Assembly: GCA_003522805.1 (NCBI GenBank) | Contig: DPIB01000230.1 | Coordinates: forward strand, 1 to 7,220 | From: Fervidobacterium sp. | GTDB taxonomy: Bacteria > Thermotogota > Thermotogae > Thermotogales > Fervidobacteriaceae | DNA length: 7,220 bases | Direction of reading: 5' to 3' | Shown: positions 1 to 5,936 of the stretch, in pieces | Position numbering within the stretch: the first letter of the stretch is position 1 | How the letters are laid out: each line of letters opens with the position of its first letter | Notes under the pieces: model-generated | Seen by the model: only the letters and a program-made list of their open reading frames with translations | What the model was told of the DNA's origin: nothing | Databases searched by the model: none | Position numbers and translations under genes: made by a program

Positions 1-17
1 TAGGGATGTGATAGTTA

Positions 18-497
18 ATGAAGAAAAAAGTCATAATTGGTATCGGGGAGTGGGCTGTAGAAAAAAATCCTGCAATATTGGTTACACTGGGTTTGGGTTC
101 TTGTATTGGTGTATGCATACGAGACCCTATGGCAAGGATTGGTGGCATGGTTCATGTGATGTTACCTGACAGCGGTGGTAAGCCAACCAATACGCCTGGC
201 AAGTTTGCCGACAGTGGAATTAGTCTAATCATAGACGAACTCATAAAGATGGGTGGACAGAGAAGCAGACTGGAGGCAAAAGTTGCTGGCGGTGCTTCGA
301 TGTTTCAGTCAGCAATGGATATTGGAAGTAGAAATATAGAAGCTGTATTAAAAACTCTTGAAAGAAATGGTGTAAAACTTGTAGCCAAAGATGTTGGTGG
401 TAATAAAGCAAGGAGTATAGAGTACGATATAGAATCTGGGAAACTGATGGTCAGAAAGGTCAAAACTGGTGACGCAGTGGAGGTAAGTGAGATTTGA
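18..497 (+). CDS. cheD: CheD chemoreceptor glutamine deamidase
   Basis: CheD hydrolyses specific glutamine side chains of methyl-accepting chemotaxis receptors to glutamate, and in CheC/CheD systems it also partners with the phosphatase CheC; it acts in the cytoplasm at receptor arrays. The 159-aa product has the family length. The papain-like catalytic set is visible: Thr23, Cys29 in the LGLGSCIGV stretch, and His46 in GGMVHVMLPDS, each shifted by two from the T. maritima triad (Thr21, Cys27, His44, recalled from the known structure). Other family blocks are FADSGI (63-68), KVAGGASMF (88-96) and DVGGNKARSI (125-134). The ATG at 18 is preceded by a GGGATGTGA-like ribosome site. Any upstream gene ends within the first 17 bases, so cheD is internal to an operon; cheC would be the expected neighbour but is not visible. 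The stop overlaps the start of fliA. Identification is secure. Confidence 0.96.
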   Translation: MKKKVIIGIGEWAVEKNPAILVTLGLGSCIGVCIRDPMARIGGMVHVMLPDSGGKPTNTPGKFADSGISLIIDELIKMGGQRSRLEAKVAGGASMFQSAMDIGSRNIEAVLKTLERNGVKLVAKDVGGNKARSIEYDIESGKLMVRKVKTGDAVEVSEI

Positions 498-1186
498 TTG
501 CAGATAAAGATGAAATAGTTAAAGAATATTTGCCGTTGGTGGCAAAACTTGCGAGAGAGTTGAAGTCTAACCTTCCAAATAACGTTGAAATAGATGATCT
601 AATTCAGGAAGGTGTTATAGCACTTATACAATCAGTTGACAGATACGATCCTCGCTATGGCGCGACTTTTAAAACATATGTTTACACAAGAATAAAAGGC
701 GCAATGATAGATTATCTCAGGAAATTGGATTATTTACCAAAGAATGTAAGACAAGACATTAAGAGGCTAGACAAGGAGATCTTCGATTTCTATGAGAACA
801 ATCAAAGATTACCTTCGTATGAGGAATTAGCTGAGATAATGGACTTAAGCGTTAAGAACGTTAAAGAACTGTATAACGACCTTTTGCTGAAGCAATATTT
901 GAATCTCGATCAATACATTTTTGACGTTGATAATGAAGGATTTATGGATTTACGCATGGAAAGCGATGAAAACGTAAGGGAAAAGGCTTGGAAATCAATA
1001 CTTTACGAAAAGCTAAAAGAGTCGATAAATAAATTGAATGAGAAAGAACAGCTGATACTAAGTCTAAGGTTTGAATATGATTTGTCATTGAAAGAGATCG
1101 CTGCCGTTTTGGGTGTCACCGATTCGAGAGTATCTCAAATACTGAGCGTGATATTTGCCAAACTCCGAAAGTATATGGAGGAGTGA
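494..1186 (+). CDS. fliA: Flagellar RNA polymerase sigma-28 factor (FliA/WhiG/SigD family)
   Basis: This is an alternative sigma factor that directs RNA polymerase to late flagellar and chemotaxis promoters. The 230-aa product is of family length. Region 2 runs about 12-86 with DDLIQEG (34-40), and TFKTYVYTRIKGAMIDYLR (58-76) followed by LDYLPKNVR is the FliA/WhiG signature. Region 3 is about 88-150 (LPSYEELAEIMDLS). Region 4 is about 174-228, ending in the helix-turn-helix SLKEIAAVLGVTDSRVSQIL (198-217). The start is TTG at 494-496, overlapping the cheD stop as TTGA; GGAGGT at 479-484 lies 9 nt upstream, which supports this rare start and implies translational coupling to cheD. No region 1.1, as normal for this group. 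The next gene starts 7 nt after the stop. A general-stress sigma of the SigB group is the main alternative, but the flagellar context and region 2 motif favour FliA. Confidence 0.94.
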   Translation: MIADKDEIVKEYLPLVAKLARELKSNLPNNVEIDDLIQEGVIALIQSVDRYDPRYGATFKTYVYTRIKGAMIDYLRKLDYLPKNVRQDIKRLDKEIFDFYENNQRLPSYEELAEIMDLSVKNVKELYNDLLLKQYLNLDQYIFDVDNEGFMDLRMESDENVREKAWKSILYEKLKESINKLNEKEQLILSLRFEYDLSLKEIAAVLGVTDSRVSQILSVIFAKLRKYMEE

Positions 1187-1193
1187 TGTTTTA

Positions 1194-1514
1194 ATGGCAG
1201 AACCTATTAGTGGTGTTCAGAATCAAACCATAATTCTGAAAGTAGGTCTTGAGAATTCACATCTTTCGAGCATTCAGAGATATGCAGCGCTCGCTGCTAC
1301 GATGAGTAGTGCTCAAAACGTTGATAAGCGAGTAGAACGCGAGGCAACAGCTCCTAAAAATGTCGAGAGTTCAGATCAGAAAAGAACAAAGACGGCTACT
1401 GAGGGCGGAAGTCAGGGTGCTTATTCTTCTTTACCACGTACAAAAGATAAGGAAAAAGCGAAAAGTAATCAGATAACAGAAGAAGATTCTCATCTACTGG
1501 ATGTGAGAGTGTGA
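1194..1514 (+). CDS. Small polar protein of unknown function downstream of fliA
   Basis: The 106-aa product is not a protein I can name. It has an N-terminal part of about 40 residues with alternating hydrophobics (TIILKVGLENSHL, then an Ala/Ser-rich helix-like SIQRYAALAATMSSAQ). A long charged and Ser/Thr/Lys/Glu-rich linker (about 42-98) follows, without hydrophobic core residues and probably disordered, and the protein ends in a short hydrophobic tail, LLDVRV (101-106). There is no signal peptide or membrane segment. The ATG at 1194 is chosen because GGAGGAG (1177-1183) sits 10 nt upstream; the longer open frame back to 1155 only runs inside fliA. It ends in a GTGA overlap with the next gene. 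The layout (short N-terminal segment, polar linker, tail of type hhDhRh) resembles small uncharacterised proteins I recall beside fliA in flagellar operons of Clostridia; that is memory, not a search. I do not see the FlgM anti-sigma motif. The reading frame is well supported; the function is open. Confidence 0.8.
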   Translation: MAEPISGVQNQTIILKVGLENSHLSSIQRYAALAATMSSAQNVDKRVEREATAPKNVESSDQKRTKTATEGGSQGAYSSLPRTKDKEKAKSNQITEEDSHLLDVRV

Positions 1515-2002
1515 TAGGGTATCTTAGTGTTCTGAAAATCGAGGACAAACATATCGGTGGGATGCTTGTTGTTAATGATCTTGGAATTCCTGTAGAATTC
1601 AAGTATTCAGAACCTATTACGCCGACTAAACTCCAAGAAATAATATACGGAAGTTCTCTAGAATACTATTTGCACACAGAAATAATTGCTAGAGGCTTAA
1701 TTCAGAAACTTGAAAACAGGCCTGAGTTAATATTGACTCAGGATTCTTCTCTTTTGTTTGACAAGAACATCGTCACAATTACTTTTTTGCCTCAAAGTAT
1801 TCCTGAAAAGAGGGAAAACAACGAAGCAATAGTAAACCTTAATAACAGTAGCATTAGAATCACGTTCCAGGAAAATACAAAGTTTGAAGACTCACTCGTT
1901 GAGAAGATCATAGACTTTGCCTCAAGAATAGATATATTCGAACCGTTCAATAGAGTCGAAAAAGCGCTAGGATACATATGCGAATCGCAAGAGAAATTAT
2001 AG
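1511..2002 (+). CDS. Conserved-looking protein of unknown function
   Basis: The 163-aa product is soluble by appearance, with no signal peptide and no membrane segment. The best-formed part is the N-terminal half: a predicted beta-hairpin region containing G16-G17-M-L-V-V-N-D (16-23) and G-I-P-V-E-F (25-30), then Y-S-E-P-I-T-P-T (32-39), and a helical stretch LQEIIYGSSLEYYLHTEIIARGLIQKL (41-67). The GG-LVV-D-GIP-EF-Y-EP pattern reads like a conserved domain rather than random coding, but I cannot attach a family name. The C-terminal half (about 75-160) alternates strands and helices, with a charged segment PEKRENNE. The start is GTG at 1511-1513, overlapping the previous stop as GTGA, with GGATGTGAG (1499-1507) as ribosome site. 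The 3' end overlaps the next gene by 25 nt. Its place behind fliA suggests a motility or chemotaxis link, which is only context. Confidence 0.78.
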   Translation: MIGYLSVLKIEDKHIGGMLVVNDLGIPVEFKYSEPITPTKLQEIIYGSSLEYYLHTEIIARGLIQKLENRPELILTQDSSLLFDKNIVTITFLPQSIPEKRENNEAIVNLNNSSIRITFQENTKFEDSLVEKIIDFASRIDIFEPFNRVEKALGYICESQEKL

Positions 2003-2772
2003 ATACTTTGAAAATCGAACTCGGGTTTCTAAAATATAAATCAGTAACACTAAACATGGATACCAAGATAAATTCTTCTGAGATTGTGGTGAATACGTTA
2101 GTCGAAGGATTCGAACGTCCAGAGTACCACATCAATGGGTTCAATATGGTAGGTACTGTTAAGATTGATGATTTGTCAATTAAAGGTTCTAATTTCGAGG
2201 TGCTCGACCTATCGCTATATAAGCTGAATCCACCGAGAGTTCTCCATGACGTATTCACAGCTTTTGAGAAAATATCTTCAAAGTGTGATATCATACTCAA
2301 CAGCGATTTCAATGTCAATGTTTCGTGTGTAGATGTAAGTATGGATACTAGCATTGAAATTAAGAGCATGAAAACTCTAGCAAAAGGGTGCCAAGTTTTT
2401 CATGCTAATATCGATGTGGGGACAATGATGATAAGGAATTTCAAAAATCTAGCCATTAGAAAAGTTATCTATACTGATAGACTAATTCCCGCCTTCATCT
2501 TTTCAGCCGTTTTTCTTCCATCTAGGTATGTAAAAAAGGAAGAATTGTATGATGCATTGAGGAAATTGAAAATGCAGTACGACGTAAACCTCCTTAAATT
2601 CTTTGCTTACTACGAGAATATTCCAATTGATATAGCTAAGGCGATAAAAATCCTGTCAAATCGTTCGTTGTTAGTAGAATTTGAAAAAGGCAAAATCAGT
2701 TCAAGAAAGAACGTGCTGAAGAATATCCTTGTCTTTAAGTATGAAGACCACTATATATACCATATAATTTAG
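1978..2772 (+). CDS. Protein of unknown function closing the cheD-fliA operon
   Basis: The 264-aa product is not recognised. Residues about 20-160 look beta-rich (repeated alternating patterns such as SVTLNMDTKI, MVGTVKIDDLSIKG, CDIILNSDFNVNVSCVDVSMD). A hydrophobic stretch LIPAFIFSAVFL at 169-180 is short and flanked by Asp and Arg, so probably a buried strand or helix and not a membrane anchor. Residues about 187-255 (EELYDALRKL, LLKFFAYYENIPIDIAKAIKIL, then LLVEFEKGKI) have a helix-helix-strand pattern that could be a winged-helix-like module; that is a guess. The ATG at 1978 lies 25 nt inside the previous gene, with AGGA (1969-1972) 5 nt upstream; a TTG at 2008 is a later possible start that would remove the overlap. 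The gene is followed by the only large gap in the window, so it is probably the last cistron of the motility operon. Confidence 0.75.
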   Translation: MRIAREIIDTLKIELGFLKYKSVTLNMDTKINSSEIVVNTLVEGFERPEYHINGFNMVGTVKIDDLSIKGSNFEVLDLSLYKLNPPRVLHDVFTAFEKISSKCDIILNSDFNVNVSCVDVSMDTSIEIKSMKTLAKGCQVFHANIDVGTMMIRNFKNLAIRKVIYTDRLIPAFIFSAVFLPSRYVKKEELYDALRKLKMQYDVNLLKFFAYYENIPIDIAKAIKILSNRSLLVEFEKGKISSRKNVLKNILVFKYEDHYIYHII

Positions 2773-2798
2773 TAAGCTCGAGGTTTTGCGATTGCTTA
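2773..2798 (+). terminator. Weak hairpin after the last gene of the motility operon
   Basis: TAAGC-TCG (2773-2780) can pair with CGA-TT-GCTTA (2789-2798), an 8-bp stem with a two-base bulge and an 8-nt loop, beginning directly after the stop codon at 2772. The following bases are T-rich (2805-2817), but the T-run is interrupted and starts about 8 nt late, so this is at best a poor intrinsic terminator. Readthrough into the Rnf leader is possible. Confidence 0.25.
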
Positions 2799-2841
2799 GT
2801 GAATTTGCTTTTTATTTCAGCTTTACAGCGTGTTTTTTGCC

Positions 2842-2869
2842 TTGATTTTTTCCATAGTGATACTATACT
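2842..2869 (+). promoter_or_regulatory. Probable sigma-A promoter of the rnf operon
   Basis: TTGATT at 2842-2847 and TATACT at 2864-2869 are separated by 16 nt, close to consensus for a housekeeping promoter; transcription would start near 2876. A perfect TATAAT at 2875-2880 lies just downstream but has no good -35 at 16-18 nt, so it could be an alternative -10. The only gap before a five-gene co-directional cluster is where a promoter is expected. No sigma-28 type sequence was noticed here, so rnf is probably not under FliA control. Confidence 0.6.
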
Positions 2870-2870
2870 G

Positions 2871-2882
2871 TTATTATAATAA
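2871..2882. promoter_or_regulatory. AT-only palindrome at the rnf start site, possible operator
   Basis: TTATTATAATAA is a perfect 12-bp palindrome that covers the predicted transcription start and the alternative -10 box. A repressor bound here would block the promoter. With bases 2868-2885 it matches 9 of 14 specified positions of the Rex-type pattern TTGTTAA-N4-TTAACAA, an NADH/NAD+-responsive repressor site, but a palindrome of A and T only can arise by chance in such a sequence. Treated as a candidate only. Confidence 0.25.
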
Positions 2883-2887
2883 GATAG

Positions 2888-2921
2888 ATGGCTTTCCGAA
2901 AAAATGCCATGTTTTGTTTTT
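2888..2921 (+). terminator. Hairpin plus T-rich tract in the rnfC leader (attenuator or terminator candidate)
   Basis: ATGGC (2888-2892) pairs with GCCAT (2906-2910), and inside it TTT (2893-2895) pairs with AAA (2902-2904) past a one-base bulge, giving an 8-bp imperfect stem with a short loop. GTTTTGTTTTT (2911-2921) follows at once, which is the layout of an intrinsic terminator. It lies about 12 nt after the predicted rnf start, so it could attenuate rnf, or it could end transcripts reading through from the motility operon. The stem is A/T-rich and only moderately stable. Confidence 0.35.
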
Positions 2922-2968
2922 CTATGGAAATCTTTCCTACAATCTTTCTTAACCGGGAGGTGTGGTAA

Positions 2969-4276
2969 GTGAAATTGCTTTCATTTAAGGGGGGGGTGCA
3001 TCCACCCGAAAAAAAGTTAACAAAAGACCTAGAAATCAAAAAGGCTCCACTTCCACCTAAAGTAGTAGTATTCATGCTTCAGCATGCCGGTGCACCAGCA
3101 AAACCAGTAGTACAAGTTGGGCAACAGGTGAAGACAGGGCAAGTCATAGGTGAACCGCAGGGAATGATTTCTGCATATGTGCACTCGCCTGTGACAGGGG
3201 TGGTTAAAGATATCTCGAAGGTGAATAGTTCTCTACATGGTATGGCAGTAGAAGCAATTACCATCGAACGTACTGATGACGATGATTGGGAGCTACTACC
3301 AGCAGTTGATTATGAAAAGGCTTCTCGAGAAGAATTGATCGACATTATCAAAAAAGGTGGCGTTGTTGGCCTTGGTGGTGCTATGTTTCCAACACATGTT
3401 AAGCTAAACCCTGCAAAACCAGTTAATACGCTGATTATAAACGGTGCCGAGTGTGAGCCATACCTTACGATAGATCATAGAGTCATGTTGGAAAGAGCTG
3501 ACGAAGTTCTCCAAGGAATCGAGATTACAAGAAAGATTCTTGGAGTTAAGTCAGTGTACATAGGTATAGAATATAATAAGAAAGATGCAATTAACCTACT
3601 TCAGAAAAAATGGGACGGTAAAGTGACAGTTGCACCACTAAGGACAAAATACCCACAAGGTGCGGAGAAACAATTGATAAAGGCAATTACTGGTAAGGAA
3701 GTTCCCAGTGGAGGTTTACCGTCCGATATCGGAATTGTGGTTCAAAATGTGAGCACTATGTTAGCAATCAAAGAAGCAATCATCGACAGGAAGCCGTTGA
3801 TCGAACGTGGTATGACTTTGACGGGTGAAGGTGTGAAAGAGAACGGTAATTGGTCGGTTAGAATAGGAACACCAATTTCATGGATCATAGAAAACTTGGG
3901 GAAGGGTTTTAGCGATGGTTTTGAAGAAATAAAAATTTTAATGGGTGGTCCCATGATGGGCATCCCCATCTCATTGATAGACACACCGATTGTAAAAGGA
4001 AACAACGGATTAACGGTTATACGGCAACAGGAAAGGAATTCTACCAATTGCATCAGGTGCTCCTACTGTGTTTTTGTATGCCCTATGAATCTTCAGCCAT
4101 ATCTATTAGATCTACTATCTCGAAAGAAAAAGTATGATGATGCTGTTGCCATTGGGTTGCTTGATTGTATTGAATGTGGTTCGTGTTCATACATTTGTCC
4201 TGCCAACGTTGAGCATGTAAAATCCATTAAACTTGGTAAAAAGGTTTACACGGCACTGAGAGGTGGTAAGAAATGA
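2969..4276 (+). CDS. rnfC: Rnf complex subunit RnfC (NADH/FMN-binding, two 4Fe-4S clusters)
   Basis: RnfC is the peripheral cytoplasmic subunit that exchanges electrons with NAD+/NADH in the ion-translocating ferredoxin:NAD+ oxidoreductase. The N-terminal biotinyl-like domain starts with SFKGGVHPPEKK (5-16) and contains VHSPVTGVVKDI (71-82). The nucleotide/FMN fold has GGVVGLGGAMFPTHVK (130-145), NGAECEPYL (158-166) and KYPQGAEKQL (227-236). An SLBB-like segment covers about 281-312, with GGPMMG at 326-331. Two ferredoxin motifs follow: Cys361, 364, 367, 371 and Cys400, 403, 406, 410. These clusters separate it from NqrA of the Na+-NQR. The 435-aa length is normal for the short Clostridia/Thermotogae form. 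The GTG start at 2969 is set by GGGAGGTG (2955-2962) and the conserved MKLLSFKGG opening. A run of eight G (2989-2996) lies in codons 7-10. The stop overlaps rnfD as ATGA. Confidence 0.97.
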   Translation: MKLLSFKGGVHPPEKKLTKDLEIKKAPLPPKVVVFMLQHAGAPAKPVVQVGQQVKTGQVIGEPQGMISAYVHSPVTGVVKDISKVNSSLHGMAVEAITIERTDDDDWELLPAVDYEKASREELIDIIKKGGVVGLGGAMFPTHVKLNPAKPVNTLIINGAECEPYLTIDHRVMLERADEVLQGIEITRKILGVKSVYIGIEYNKKDAINLLQKKWDGKVTVAPLRTKYPQGAEKQLIKAITGKEVPSGGLPSDIGIVVQNVSTMLAIKEAIIDRKPLIERGMTLTGEGVKENGNWSVRIGTPISWIIENLGKGFSDGFEEIKILMGGPMMGIPISLIDTPIVKGNNGLTVIRQQERNSTNCIRCSYCVFVCPMNLQPYLLDLLSRKKKYDDAVAIGLLDCIECGSCSYICPANVEHVKSIKLGKKVYTALRGGKK

Positions 4277-5250
4277 AATTGCTAACTACATCTGCACCAC
4301 ATGTTAGAACGGAAGATTCAACACGCAAGATAATGGTGGATGTTTTGGTCGCACTTGTGCCTGCTGTTATTGCTGCAACATATTTTTTTGGATCATCTGC
4401 TTTCATACTTGTGATTATCGGTATGGTGAGTGCTGAACTAATTGAACTGTTTATAATGCGTGTTTTGAAAAAAGATAAGGAATTCGTCTCCAATGGGAGT
4501 GCAGCAGTTACAGGTTTGCTTTTAGCTTTAAATGTTAGTGTCGCAACACCATGGTGGGTTCTACTCATAGGAGTTGTCTTTGCAATTGCAATTGTGAAAC
4601 ATACATTCGGTGGCTTAGGACAAAACATATTCAATCCTGCTTTAACTGCTAGGGTATTTTTGCTCGTTTCCTTTCCGAATGCAATGACAACCTGGTATAA
4701 CCCAATTAATAAGTTCTTTGGAACATATCCTACCGATATACAAACGTCGGCAACACCGCTTGCAGTTCTCAAATTGGAAGGATTCAGTAAAGCAGCCCAA
4801 GATTTTGCCCCAGTAGATTTGTTTTTTGGGAATATGGGTGGATGTATAGGTGAGACAAGTACCATCCTATTATTACTTGGATTTGCATATCTTGTTGTGA
4901 GAGGTAGGATAAAGGTAACGATTCCTACCGCGTATCTTGGAACTGTTTTAGCATTTTCTTGGATTTTCTACTCCGTAAATCCCGAAAGATTTGGTAGCCC
5001 ATTATTCCATCTTTTAACTGGTGGACTCATGCTTGGTGCTTTGTTCATGGCAACTGATATGGTAACGACCCCAATGACGATACGTGGTCAAGCATTATTC
5101 GGAGTAGGCTGTGGCATCTTGACGATGATAATCAGGTATTTTGGAGGATATCCCGAAGGTGTCTCTCTTTCCATCCTTCTCATGAATGCTTTTGTCCCAT
5201 TGATAGATAGGTATACACAACCTAAAATATTCGGGAGGCGAAACGCATGA
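4273..5250 (+). CDS. rnfD: Rnf complex subunit RnfD (membrane, covalent FMN)
   Basis: RnfD is an integral membrane subunit, homologous to NqrB, that carries a covalently bound FMN in the electron path coupled to Na+ or H+ movement. The opening TSAPHVRTEDSTRKIM (6-21) is the usual RnfD/NqrB start. About nine to ten hydrophobic segments can be seen (roughly 20-40, 42-63, 76-94, 96-110, 125-137, 195-210, 216-234, 245-262, 273-290, 296-312). FGGLGQNIFNPAL (112-124) is a conserved block. The flavinylation site is TSATPL, with Thr161 as the likely FMN-phosphodiester acceptor. GSPLFHLLTGGLMLGALFMA (241-260), followed by TDMVTTP, is a second family hallmark. The length of 325 aa fits. The ATG overlaps the rnfC stop (ATGA), with AGAGGTGG (4259-4266) 6 nt upstream. 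Assignment to RnfD over NqrB follows from the neighbours. Confidence 0.96.
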   Translation: MKLLTTSAPHVRTEDSTRKIMVDVLVALVPAVIAATYFFGSSAFILVIIGMVSAELIELFIMRVLKKDKEFVSNGSAAVTGLLLALNVSVATPWWVLLIGVVFAIAIVKHTFGGLGQNIFNPALTARVFLLVSFPNAMTTWYNPINKFFGTYPTDIQTSATPLAVLKLEGFSKAAQDFAPVDLFFGNMGGCIGETSTILLLLGFAYLVVRGRIKVTIPTAYLGTVLAFSWIFYSVNPERFGSPLFHLLTGGLMLGALFMATDMVTTPMTIRGQALFGVGCGILTMIIRYFGGYPEGVSLSILLMNAFVPLIDRYTQPKIFGRRNA

Positions 5251-5936
5251 AAAAAGAAATGCTTAAAACGAGCCTCATATTAACAGCTTACACGCTCATT
5301 GCGGGTATCTCACTTTCCTTGGTCTATACTGTTACGCAATCTCGAATTGGAAGTGCTGAGCTTGAAAACATAATTACTGCAATGAAGTATGTTTTAACAG
5401 ATGAAAATGGTAATCAAGTTATTCCAAGCACAGAGATTGAAAAGACAGTTACCGAAAAGAGCGGAGAAATGGGGAATGTGATTTATACAGATGGAGTTGG
5501 AACAGTTACTTCCCCCGTATACGAGTATGAGAATTCTGGAGTAAAATACTATGTACTGAGTGGATATGCCCCAGGATACGGCGGGAATGTAGTAACAATG
5601 GCATCCTTTAAGTATGACGGGGACGAATTGTCATTGTATGCTATAAAAGTGCTGGACTATTCTCAAGAGACTCCTGGCCTTGGTGCGAAAATAGCAGAGG
5701 AAGATAATCAGAAGCGCTTTTACCCTATACCAGAAGCAGGCTTATCAGCTGGTATCAAAGTTGATAAAGATGCAGGGAAACAATCACTAAGCCCTGAAGA
5801 AGCAAAAAAGCAGGGCGTAGTAAAGGTATCAGATGTAATGACTGGTGCAACAATTACTCCAAGGGCCGTTAGCAATTTGCTGAATGCTATGTACAAGTAT
5901 CTTAGAGAAGAGTACCTCCAAGGGGGTGCAGATTGA
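5247..5936 (+). CDS. rnfG: Rnf complex subunit RnfG (extracytoplasmic FMN-binding)
   Basis: RnfG, homologous to NqrC, is anchored by one N-terminal helix and exposes an FMN-binding domain on the outer face of the membrane, passing electrons in series with RnfD. The 229-aa product has a single membrane segment at about 8-30 after a MKKEMLK basic start. The FMN_bind domain runs about 100-215, with SGYAPGYGGNV (105-115), ETPGLGAKI (141-149) and the flavinylation motif TGAT (199-202), where Thr202 is the likely covalent FMN site. The ATG at 5247 overlaps the rnfD stop as ATGA, and GGGAGG (5233-5238) sits 8 nt upstream. Flavinylation in known systems needs the ApbE flavin transferase, which is not encoded here. 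The identification is secure from the motif and gene order. Confidence 0.96.
   Translation: MKKEMLKTSLILTAYTLIAGISLSLVYTVTQSRIGSAELENIITAMKYVLTDENGNQVIPSTEIEKTVTEKSGEMGNVIYTDGVGTVTSPVYEYENSGVKYYVLSGYAPGYGGNVVTMASFKYDGDELSLYAIKVLDYSQETPGLGAKIAEEDNQKRFYPIPEAGLSAGIKVDKDAGKQSLSPEEAKKQGVVKVSDVMTGATITPRAVSNLLNAMYKYLREEYLQGGAD

Noticed and set aside
1155..1193. Longer N-terminus for the 106-aa gene, starting inside fliA.
   Set aside because: It would overlap fliA by 32 nt with no ribosome site at the right distance, while the ATG at 1194 has GGAGGAG 10 nt upstream.
1194..1514. FlgM anti-sigma-28 factor.
   Set aside because: Size and position fit, but the conserved C-terminal sigma-binding helices are not visible; the C-terminal half is polar and lacks the needed hydrophobic pattern.
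1198..1619. Direct repeat CAGAACCTATTA at 1198-1209 and 1608-1619.
   Set aside because: Both copies are within coding sequence and encode a Glu-Pro-Ile triplet in the two genes; no further repeat structure surrounds them, so chance is the best explanation.
4743..4758. TSAT in RnfD in place of the SGAT-type flavinylation motif as an altered site.
   Set aside because: The acceptor Thr and the Ala before it are kept and variation at the first two positions is tolerated in this family, so it is not a defect.
4227..4865. 212-codon open frame on the - strand.
   Set aside because: It lies opposite rnfC and rnfD, which are certain, and its translation has no coherent domain; it is a shadow frame.
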